DNA from: an uncultured Flavobacteriales bacterium
GTDB lineage: Bacteria > Bacteroidota > Bacteroidia > Flavobacteriales > CAJXXR01
Reading direction: 5' to 3'
Length of the DNA: 64,000 nucleotides
Assembly: GCA_913063375.1 (NCBI GenBank)
Contig: CAJXXR010000001.1
Location: forward strand, 1 to 64,000
Every line of letters starts with the position of its first letter. The stretch's first letter is position 1. Below are positions 9,489 through 16,375 of this stretch, piece by piece. The translations under genes were made by a program, and so were the position numbers. The notes beneath the pieces were generated by a model. The model had not been told where the DNA came from, ran no database searches, and was given only the letters and a program-made list of their open reading frames with translations.

Positions 9489-9562
9489 TATTTTGGTCAA
9501 TTTCTAATCCATTTTGATGGTTAGGTTTTTGTGTGTTTTAAGATTCTATCCGTATTTATGGT

Positions 9563-9570
9563 TATATTTG
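9563..9570 (+). promoter_or_regulatory. ubiE -7 box
   Basis: TATATTTG matches TAnnTTTG exactly. It lies 58 nt before the ubiE ATG and downstream of the permease terminator, so ubiE needs a promoter here. A standard-distance TTG is not evident. Confidence 0.5.
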
Positions 9571-9628
9571 CATGCAATATCCATATACAGGGATGTTGAA
9601 TTATATACCGTAACAAAAGATTGGCTTT

Positions 9629-10366
9629 ATGAGCGTGATAAAAGAGAAAGTAACTCCTTACAAAGAATCTGAAAAAGGAAAGAAAGAACAGGTCGCTGAA
9701 ATGTTTGATAACATTGCACCTAAATATGACTTTTTAAATCACTTCTTTTCTCTTGGGATCGATATCCAATGGCGTAAAAAAGTCAGAAAGATGGTTCACA
9801 AGAAAAAGGTGGAATCGATTTGTGACATTGCAACTGGTACAGGTGATCTTGCTATAACTCTTCATAAACCAGGGATTGACATTAAGGGTGTTGATATTTC
9901 AGCTGGTATGTTAGCGGTCGGTCGTGAGAAAATTAAAGCAAAAGGGCTTGAGAATGATATTACCATGATTCTTGGAGATGCAGAAAATATCCCATTTCCT
10001 GACAATCACTTTGATGTAATTACAGTGGCCTTTGGTGCAAGAAATTTTGAAAACCTTGAAAAAGGATTGAAAGAAATGCTTCGTACCCTGAAGCCAGATG
10101 GTAGAATATTCATTTTAGAATTTTCGAAACCAACAAAAGTACCTTTCAAGCAGTTTTATCATTTTTATTTTAGGTACATTATGCCTGGAATTGGTAAATT
10201 GGTATCGAAAGATAATGCCGCTTATACCTATCTTCCTGAATCGGTTCAGGCCTTTCCATTTGGAGATGAATTCTTAGGGATTATGAATAAATGTGGTTAT
10301 AAAAATTCGACCTGTAAGCCTCTTACAATGGGGATTGCAAGCATATATTCTGGAGAGAAACAATAG
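9629..10366 (+). CDS. ubiE: demethylmenaquinone methyltransferase
   Basis: UbiE/MenG carries out the last step of menaquinone synthesis, C-methylation of demethylmenaquinone with S-adenosylmethionine. The 245-residue protein has the family N-terminus (VAEMFDNIAPKYDFLNHFFS), SAM motif I DIATGTGD (66-73), and the signature YRYIMPGIG-like segment FRYIMPGIGKLVSKDNAAYTY shortened here to its core YIMPGIGKL. As this organism has men genes, the menaquinone role is the likely one. It follows menA-menC-menE and is just upstream of porT, a pairing I recall from other Bacteroidota. Confidence 0.95.
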   Translation: MSVIKEKVTPYKESEKGKKEQVAEMFDNIAPKYDFLNHFFSLGIDIQWRKKVRKMVHKKKVESICDIATGTGDLAITLHKPGIDIKGVDISAGMLAVGREKIKAKGLENDITMILGDAENIPFPDNHFDVITVAFGARNFENLEKGLKEMLRTLKPDGRIFILEFSKPTKVPFKQFYHFYFRYIMPGIGKLVSKDNAAYTYLPESVQAFPFGDEFLGIMNKCGYKNSTCKPLTMGIASIYSGEKQ

Positions 10367-10404
10367 AAGGTTAAATCTTTCGTTTATTAAAGAAATAACA
10401 TATT

Positions 10405-11118
10405 ATGCAGTCAGGTTTTGTTAAATATTTACTTTTTGCGTGCTTTTTAATTAGTCAAATTTCGATCGCTCAAAGCGGTCGTATTAAAAAGCAACCTCAA
10501 AATTTAAAGAGCTACGATAATAAGAAAATCCATTTTGGATTTATGTTGGGCCTAGCTCAAGTAAAACTATCTACCAATTTTTCAGATAGTTATTATGGGG
10601 ACAACAACTTCCGTAGTATTGTTGTAGATGAAAAACCTGGTTTCAATGTAGGTATTATTGCAGATTATAAATTGGATAATAATTTTAACCTGCGTTTTGT
10701 TCCTGCATTGACATTAACAAAAAGACAAATCAACTTTACTTCGGTTGACAATGGGAATGTTGAATTCTTTGCACAAGAAGATGAAGCAGCACTTTTGGAT
10801 ATTCCAATTCAAGTAAAATATAGATCTGACCGATTGGCCAATGTACGTCCTTATGTGATTGGTGGAATGCGGTATATTAAGGACATGTCCAGTAAAAAAG
10901 ATGTAGAAGAATTAGAAATTCTACGTTTGCAGGATACTGATTTTGCATTGACCTTAGGAGCTGGTGTCGACTTTTATTTGGAGTATTTCAAATTGGGGTT
11001 TGAAGTGAAGTATCAACACGGTTTTAATAACCTTTTAGTGAAGGATGAATCTATGTATAGCGAGGCTTTTGAATCTATCTATCATAGAGGATTGTTTTTC
11101 TGTTTAACTTTTGAATAA
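10405..11118 (+). CDS. porT: PorT-like outer-membrane beta-barrel protein, type IX secretion
   Basis: The product is a 237-residue protein with a signal peptide (about 1-22, ending SIAQ) and an outer-membrane beta-barrel made of alternating strands (IHFGFMLGLAQVKL, PGFNVGIIADYKL, FNLRFVPALTL, LTLGAGVDFYLEYF, KLGFEVKYQHGF) ending in Phe-Glu. The pattern HFGF-x-LGL, then PGFNVGI-x-DYKL and NLRF-x-PALT fits PorT, a component of the Bacteroidota type IX secretion system. The gene order ubiE-porT supports this. The alternative is a general PorT-like barrel without secretion function. Confidence 0.8.
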   Translation: MQSGFVKYLLFACFLISQISIAQSGRIKKQPQNLKSYDNKKIHFGFMLGLAQVKLSTNFSDSYYGDNNFRSIVVDEKPGFNVGIIADYKLDNNFNLRFVPALTLTKRQINFTSVDNGNVEFFAQEDEAALLDIPIQVKYRSDRLANVRPYVIGGMRYIKDMSSKKDVEELEILRLQDTDFALTLGAGVDFYLEYFKLGFEVKYQHGFNNLLVKDESMYSEAFESIYHRGLFFCLTFE

Positions 11119-11120
11119 AT

Positions 11121-12674
11121 ATGTTGAAGGATTGCCTAATAACACTTAGCCCTAAGCAAGCGGCTAGTACTGAAGAACATTTATCAAAAGTTGCTAAACG
11201 ATTATCTATTTCTGAAAAGGAGATAGCTAAAATTGTTTTAAGAAAGCGTTCAATCGATGCGCGTTCTAAAAAGGTTAAATTCCATTTGAAATATGATGTT
11301 TATTATAATGAAGAAATAGCTCCTTCAGAGGATTTCCATTTCGATTATAAGCAAGTGCAAAATAGTAAGCGTGTTCTTATTATTGGTACTGGGCCTGCGG
11401 GTTTATTTGCAGCTTTACAACTATTGGAATTGGGATTGAAGCCAATTCTACTTGAGAGAGGTAAAGATGTCATTACACGTCGTAAGGATCTAGGTATCCT
11501 ACTAAGTGACCATATTGTAAATCCAGATTCCAATTATTGCTTTGGAGAAGGGGGTGCAGGAACCTATTCAGATGGGAAGTTATATACGCGGTCAAAGAAA
11601 AGAGGTGATTTATTGAAAATCCTTCAAGTCTTGGTTTATTTTGGTGCATCCAGAGATATTTTGATTGATGCACACCCACATATTGGTACGAATAAGCTTC
11701 CTAAGATAATCGCAAAAATGCGAGAAAAGATCTTGGATTGTGGTGGCGAAATCCACTTTGATACTAGAGTGGTTGATATATTACAAAAGGGAAATAAAGT
11801 TTCTGCAGTTAAGAGTCTTAATGGCAATGTCTATGAAGGTGATGCTGTAATTCTAGCAACCGGACATTCTGCGAGAGATATTTATGAACTTTTTCATGAA
11901 AAGAACTGGGAGATAAAAGCGAAGTCTTTTGCTTTAGGTATCAGAATAGAGCATCCTCAGCCAATAATTGATGCGGCACAGTATCATTGTACAGATAGGG
12001 GACCCTATTTACCTGCTGCTGCTTATAGTTTAGTTCATCAGGTAAAAGGATTGGGAGTCTTTTCTTTTTGCATGTGTCCTGGAGGTCATATTGTTCCTGC
12101 AGCCACAGCGCCAGGTGAGTTGGTAGTAAACGGAATGTCTACTTCTACCAGAAGTTCACGTTTTGCGAATTCTGGAATAGTAGTAGCGGTAGATGCTGAA
12201 AAATTGAACGCCTACAAGAAATATGGCGAATTATCTGCCTTAAAATTCCAAGCGGATGTTGAAAAGAAAGCTTGGGAATACGGTGGGAAAAGTCAGGTTG
12301 CACCAGCACAGAGAATGGTCGATTTTGTTGATGGAAAGCTTTCAAACGACTTGAATGTCTGTTCCTACGTTCCCGGTATAAAATCGGCTCCAATGAATGA
12401 AGTATTACCAAATTTTGTTGGGGATAGATTGAAAGAGGCCTTTAAAATATTTGGGCGTAAAATAAAAGGCTATTATACAAATGAAGCAAACATTGTAGGT
12501 GTAGAATCTAGAACATCAGCGCCAATTTCCATTCCAAGAGATTCAATAAGCTTGGAACATCCCCAATTGGAAGGACTTTATCCTTGTGGAGAAGGTGCTG
12601 GATATGCCGGTGGTATTGTTTCTGCCGCAATGGACGGGGAAAGATGTGCGAAAGCTATTTTCTCTAAGATATAA
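11121..12674 (+). CDS. FAD-dependent oxidoreductase of COG2509 type
   Basis: The 517-residue cytoplasmic protein has an FAD-binding Rossmann motif GTGPAG at 89-94 followed by a glutamate that would bind the ribose (LLERG). Later motifs are GGAGTYSDGKLYTR, the second dinucleotide-like ATGHSARD and the C-terminal GEGAGYAGGIVSAAMDG that closes the FAD site. The 80-residue N-terminal region is typical of the uncharacterised FAD-dependent dehydrogenase group. The natural substrate is unknown. It begins 2 nt after porT, so the two are co-transcribed, but no functional link is established. Confidence 0.85.
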   Translation: MLKDCLITLSPKQAASTEEHLSKVAKRLSISEKEIAKIVLRKRSIDARSKKVKFHLKYDVYYNEEIAPSEDFHFDYKQVQNSKRVLIIGTGPAGLFAALQLLELGLKPILLERGKDVITRRKDLGILLSDHIVNPDSNYCFGEGGAGTYSDGKLYTRSKKRGDLLKILQVLVYFGASRDILIDAHPHIGTNKLPKIIAKMREKILDCGGEIHFDTRVVDILQKGNKVSAVKSLNGNVYEGDAVILATGHSARDIYELFHEKNWEIKAKSFALGIRIEHPQPIIDAAQYHCTDRGPYLPAAAYSLVHQVKGLGVFSFCMCPGGHIVPAATAPGELVVNGMSTSTRSSRFANSGIVVAVDAEKLNAYKKYGELSALKFQADVEKKAWEYGGKSQVAPAQRMVDFVDGKLSNDLNVCSYVPGIKSAPMNEVLPNFVGDRLKEAFKIFGRKIKGYYTNEANIVGVESRTSAPISIPRDSISLEHPQLEGLYPCGEGAGYAGGIVSAAMDGERCAKAIFSKI

Positions 12675-12847
12675 CTCTTGAGGTAATTTTATGATTATCA
12701 AATGTTAGCAAGTAATACATACTAATAATCAAATATTGTCATAAATATATAGCATTATGGCATGTTAATTGCGAATATAAATAATGTTAGGAAATGTCAT
12801 AATTAATGATGGTTCCTTTAATAGAAATCAAAACATAGTATATTATA

Positions 12848-13291
12848 ATGATTACATCACTAAGAGGGAAAATATTTTCTGAAAAGGAGTTTTGGAAAAT
12901 AATTGAAATGATGGACTGGCATTTTGTTGGTGAAGATGAAAATGTTGTAAAAAGAGCTACTGCATATTTATCTAAGAAGTCGGAATCTTTTATTAAGAAA
13001 TTTCATCAAATGCTACTTCAGAAGCTGAGAAAACTTCAAGGTTGTCAAGATTATTTCCAAGAAGAGAGATCTGGTGAATCCTTTTTATTTACAAGATGTG
13101 CTGTAATCGCAGCAGGAAAGAAATATTATGAATCTGTAGTGTCCAATCCAAATAAGATTAGGGAAAATACAGAGTTTAATATTTTGACCAAATTGTGTAA
13201 TGGTGCAATGGCATTGAAAGTAGGTGAAAATCCTGTTACGTATTCTAGTTTTAAATATTACTCCGCAGCTACAAATATCCATTTGGGTTAG
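12848..13291 (+). CDS. DUF4240-like protein
   Basis: The 147-residue soluble protein resembles DUF4240 in layout: an N-terminal FWKIIEMMDW helix, a middle amphipathic stretch (ESFIKKFHQMLLQKLRKL), and GESFLFTRCAVIAAGKKYYE followed by VSNPNKI, matching the family's G-x-F-x-x-F-R-x-W/A-I-x-x-G and NP-D/N elements. The function of the family is not established. It stands alone, with 173 nt upstream and about 100 nt downstream. Confidence in the gene is high; confidence in the family is moderate. Confidence 0.65.
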   Translation: MITSLRGKIFSEKEFWKIIEMMDWHFVGEDENVVKRATAYLSKKSESFIKKFHQMLLQKLRKLQGCQDYFQEERSGESFLFTRCAVIAAGKKYYESVVSNPNKIRENTEFNILTKLCNGAMALKVGENPVTYSSFKYYSAATNIHLG

Positions 13292-13393
13292 TATAGCATA
13301 GCTCAATTTGAAGATGGATTCTTTATTTGAGTTTGCGCATATTTCATTTGGCATAATTTGATTAAATTTAACCCATAATAAACAAAGCTTGGT

Positions 13394-14281
13394 ATGGGGT
13401 ATTTTAGTCGGTTTTTACTATTTAGTTTCATCCTATCTTTTCATTTTCAATTGCTAGGTCAAGAACAAGTAAATAATTCTCCAAGTGAAGCATTTAAGTC
13501 TTACTGGTTCAGTGGCTCTGCTGAAATCTCTAGTTATGATTTGGAACAGGCAAGATATGGAGAAATCCACTCAGGAACTGCTGTTCTAATATTTGTAACA
13601 GAACCATTTTCTTCAAAAGAGCAAGTAAAGGTTGATAAAGTTGGAGATAGTGATGTGCCAGTTTTAAAGTTGAATTACGAAAAGAAATTCAATACTGGAA
13701 TTTACCCCTATAGTATGATGACTAGTTCCTTTTTACCTTTGGAAATAGGGCATCTTATAAAATTAACTTCTTCAAGCCAAGATTGGTGTGGTCATACGTT
13801 CATGCAGCTTAATAATCGCTCTGAATACGAATTATCTTCCTATTCCTATTTTCAATCTCAAGGAGATCAAGATTTACAACTTTCAAAAGATTGGTTAGAG
13901 GATGAAATTTGGTCTTTAATTAGGCTTAATCCAAAGAATATCCCTGTAGGTTCCATTAAAATGATTCCTTCTTTTTTCTACTTACGATTAAGTCATAATT
14001 CCATAAAAAGTTATACTGCAAATATTGAGCTAGTTGATGGAGAATCGAATGCTCAAATTGTGAAAATAGTATACCCTGAATTAAACCGGAGCTTAGAAAT
14101 TGAATTCGATTGTAGCTTTCCATATTCAATTTTGTCTTGGGAAGAGACGTATGTAAGTGGCTGGGGTAAATCTGCTAAAATGTTGACTACAAAAGCCCGT
14201 AAAAAGAAAAGTATTAAGGTGGACTATTGGAATAAGCATAAAGTTGAGGACAGTTATTGGCGAAAAGAATTGGGGCTATAG
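13394..14281 (+). CDS. conserved secreted protein of Bacteroidota, unknown function
   Basis: The 295-residue protein has an N-terminal signal peptide (about 1-22, ending LLGQ) and no later membrane segment, so it is exported. The body is beta-rich with conserved-looking segments SYWFSGSAEISSYDLEQARY, AVLIFVTEPFSSKEQVK and YPYSMMTSSF, and a SQDWCGHTFMQLNNRS motif. I recall relatives in other Bacteroidota that databases label as septum formation inhibitor Maf, but nothing here resembles the Maf nucleotide pyrophosphatase fold, so I do not use that name. The role is unknown. Confidence 0.7.
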   Translation: MGYFSRFLLFSFILSFHFQLLGQEQVNNSPSEAFKSYWFSGSAEISSYDLEQARYGEIHSGTAVLIFVTEPFSSKEQVKVDKVGDSDVPVLKLNYEKKFNTGIYPYSMMTSSFLPLEIGHLIKLTSSSQDWCGHTFMQLNNRSEYELSSYSYFQSQGDQDLQLSKDWLEDEIWSLIRLNPKNIPVGSIKMIPSFFYLRLSHNSIKSYTANIELVDGESNAQIVKIVYPELNRSLEIEFDCSFPYSILSWEETYVSGWGKSAKMLTTKARKKKSIKVDYWNKHKVEDSYWRKELGL

Positions 14282-14301
14282 ACTAGTGTACCATTTTGAT
14301 A

Positions 14302-14332
14302 TTGTGTTAGTTAAATAGCTTTTGTATCTTTG
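14302..14332 (+). promoter_or_regulatory. promoter of the DUF4259-like gene
   Basis: A -33 element TTG (14302-14304) and a -7 element TATCTTTG (14325-14332, consensus TAnnTTTG) are separated by 20 bp, a fully standard Bacteroidota promoter. The ATG follows 66 nt after the -7 box. Confidence 0.65.
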
Positions 14333-14398
14333 AGTAATAAAGTTGATTCTTTGTTGGATGAAGTATGGATAGATTTAATGACTTAAATATTTATCAAT

Positions 14399-14815
14399 AT
14401 GGGAACATGGGGAATAAAAAATTTTGATAATGAAACTGCATCAGATTTCGTATATCAAATTCTAGAAGGTGATCATTCATTGATATTAAATACACTAGAG
14501 AAAGCTTATGGGGTTGAGCATGGCATTTGTATGGATGCCAAGAGCTGTGAAGAAGCCCTTGTAGTGATGGAGTTTTTGGCTGGTGCGAATGGTAATCCTT
14601 CCTTGGAATTGTTTACTGAAGCCCAATTATGGTTGCGGAAAAATGATCCATTTGGTAGTTTATCCTTCGATGAACGGAAGATAATGTTATCCAAAGCCAT
14701 GGAAGTCTTACAACATATTACCGGAAATTCAGAATTGAAAGCTTTGTGGGAGCGAAGTGGAGAGTATGAAAAATGGATGGTTGTTCAAGAACGGCTAAAA
14801 GCAAGATTAAGTTAA
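14399..14815 (+). CDS. DUF4259-like protein
   Basis: The 138-residue soluble protein begins MGTWGIKNFDNETASDF, the hallmark of DUF4259 (MG-x-WG-x-x-x-FDND-x-A-x-D). The rest is mainly helical, with a possible helix-packing region GICMDAKSCEEALVVMEFLAG and LWLRKNDPF. No enzymatic motif is visible and the family has no established function. It has its own promoter and ends at a bidirectional terminator shared with the convergent hglS gene. Confidence 0.75.
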   Translation: MGTWGIKNFDNETASDFVYQILEGDHSLILNTLEKAYGVEHGICMDAKSCEEALVVMEFLAGANGNPSLELFTEAQLWLRKNDPFGSLSFDERKIMLSKAMEVLQHITGNSELKALWERSGEYEKWMVVQERLKARLS

Positions 14816-14818
14816 TCA

Positions 14819-14859
14819 AAAAGCTCCAATGGATCTGTATTGATTCATTGGGGCCTTTT
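14819..14859. terminator. bidirectional terminator between convergent genes
   Basis: Arms AAAAGCTCCAATG (14819-14831) and CATTGGGGCCTTTT (14846-14859) pair with one mismatch or bulge across a 14-nt loop. The A-run on one side and T-run on the other suit both the DUF4259-like gene (plus) and hglS (minus). Confidence 0.7.
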
Positions 14860-14869
14860 ATATTTAGAC

Positions 14870-15682
14870 TTATGCTTCTTGTAGTTTCATATCTGTACTT
14901 TCAAATATCTTGTCTGCAGAATTGGCAACAAAACCAGAATATAACTCTCCATTTGTCATAGGGTACCTATATGCGAATTCATAATAACATGAAGTCACCT
15001 CTTTTGTACCTTCTTCGAAATCGATCATTACACGATCAGCTAATACACTAGATTGCTCTAAGAAAAGGGCAGGAGTACCTTTAATTTCTCCACCAGATGT
15101 ATTCATTTTGAATCCATTGTTCTTTAAATAATCATTTACGGCTTGAAGACCATTTAGACTAGTAAGATCATTTACATTCACGGTAAAGTGATTTGCGCAA
15201 AAACCATTCACATACAGCCAAGCTGCATATTCAGTTTCGTTCAAAAGTTCTTGATAAATGTTATGGTTTGGAGTACCCCAAAGTCTTCCTTTAAAAATCA
15301 AGCTAGATGCATCCAATTCTTCCGTTGGAATACGATCGATCATCGCTTTTACTTTTGCTCTCAATTCAAATGAAAACTCACTTGTAATAAGTTGGCTGAT
15401 AAATACACGTGGTGCATTTTTATCAGTTTTGTGTTCAAAGTGTTTTGCGTAAAGTTTTTTAGCTGGGAAATGATAATCACCTATTTCTTCATAACCTGCT
15501 TCAATAAACGGTACGGATAATACAGAAATATCGATTCTTGGATCATCAAACGTTCTAAAGGCTACATGGTCATTATTTATTTTGTTACCTTCTTGAGTAA
15601 ATAACGTTTTAATCTTTTCTGCAGAAGGAGTTCTTTTTGCGTACTCTTTCCACAATTGATCAAAAATATCTTGAGTATTCAT
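14870..15682 (-). CDS. hglS: 2-oxoadipate dioxygenase/decarboxylase (DUF1338, HglS type)
   Basis: The HglS family uses non-haem iron and O2 to convert 2-oxoadipate to D-2-hydroxyglutarate in lysine degradation. The 270-residue protein shows the expected metal and substrate residues: His39 with Arg43 four residues on (DHVAFR), His165 in CANHFTVNVN, and Glu235 in CYYEFAYRY. It is shorter than the roughly 460-residue Pseudomonas enzyme but typical of compact DUF1338 proteins. An Lrp-type regulator is divergent, and the next gene beyond encodes a D-2-hydroxyglutarate dehydrogenase-like protein, which fits the product of this reaction. The substrate is inferred. Confidence 0.78.
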   Translation of the reverse strand: MNTQDIFDQLWKEYAKRTPSAEKIKTLFTQEGNKINNDHVAFRTFDDPRIDISVLSVPFIEAGYEEIGDYHFPAKKLYAKHFEHKTDKNAPRVFISQLITSEFSFELRAKVKAMIDRIPTEELDASSLIFKGRLWGTPNHNIYQELLNETEYAAWLYVNGFCANHFTVNVNDLTSLNGLQAVNDYLKNNGFKMNTSGGEIKGTPALFLEQSSVLADRVMIDFEEGTKEVTSCYYEFAYRYPMTNGELYSGFVANSADKIFESTDMKLQEA

Positions 15683-15772
15683 TTTGATGATTTTGGTTTA
15701 TTTGCAGCAAAAATAAGTCGATTTGTTTTTATCCGAGTGTCATTTGTGGTAATTTTGTTATAATCATATAGT

Positions 15773-15800
15773 TTATTAGTTAAACTAACCCTAATAAGGG
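15773..15800. promoter_or_regulatory. overlapping dyads between hglS and lrp-like gene, candidate operator
   Basis: The 165-bp divergent region contains TTATTAG (15773-15779) facing CTAATAA (15791-15797), the near-perfect palindrome TTAGTT-A-AACTAA (15776-15788) and CCCT-AATA-AGGG (15789-15800), all overlapping. Lrp-family proteins usually bind such dyads next to their own genes. A minus-strand -7 box TATTTTTG for hglS lies at 15715-15708. Confidence 0.5.
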
Positions 15801-15847
15801 GTTTTGTAAGTCAGTTATGCTAAATTTAAGTACTAAATGCCTTGTTT

Positions 15848-16315
15848 ATGGATCGATTTGATTATATAGACCAACAAATTCTCTTTAAGCTTAGGAAGGA
15901 CGCGCGTAGAGCCTATTCTCAGATCGCGGATGAATTAAAAATTTCGAACTCTTTGGTACATCAGAGAATTCGAAAAATGAAATCCGATGGCCTTATTAAA
16001 GGCGCAGAAATTATTCTAGATGAAAAAGTTTTAGGGTATAAAACCAAATCCTATACTGGAATAAGACTGAGGGAAGCACGATTCGCAGAAGACACCATGA
16101 AAGCTTTAATGGAAATTGACGAAGTAGTGGAATGCAACTATGTTTCTGGAAATTTTGCACTTTTTATTCTCATCTTTGCAAGAGATAATGAGCATTTACG
16201 TGAAATCCTTTATGAACAGGTCCACCAAATTAATGGTGTTGCAGGTACGGATACATTTATCTGTTTCGATACCGTATTTAAAAGAACTTTGCCAATTTCA
16301 TTTCAGAAGTCGTAA
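15848..16315 (+). CDS. Lrp/AsnC family transcriptional regulator
   Basis: The 155-residue regulator has an N-terminal winged helix-turn-helix (DQQILFKLRKDARRAYSQIA, then DELKISNSLVHQRIRKM) and a C-terminal RAM/ACT ligand-binding domain (VVECNYVSGNFALFILIFAR, ending GTDTFICFDTVFKRTLP). I use the ATG at 15848; a TTG two codons earlier is in frame but less likely. Such proteins sense amino acids. Being divergent from hglS and 60 nt upstream of the FAD/Fe-S dehydrogenase, it probably controls both, perhaps with lysine or a catabolite as effector. Confidence 0.88.
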   Translation: MDRFDYIDQQILFKLRKDARRAYSQIADELKISNSLVHQRIRKMKSDGLIKGAEIILDEKVLGYKTKSYTGIRLREARFAEDTMKALMEIDEVVECNYVSGNFALFILIFARDNEHLREILYEQVHQINGVAGTDTFICFDTVFKRTLPISFQKS

Positions 16316-16375
16316 GACTTGTTAGAATTTACAAAAACTTACTAATTGATAGATTCAATTAGAACCCTATATAGT

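Noticed and set aside
9526..9531. TTG near the ubiE promoter as -33 element
   Set aside because: It is 31 bp from the -7 box, too far for the usual spacing of about 17-23 bp.
13394..14281. Label septum formation inhibitor Maf for this secreted protein
   Set aside because: It has a signal peptide and no Maf fold or motif; I think the label used in databases is a carry-over error.
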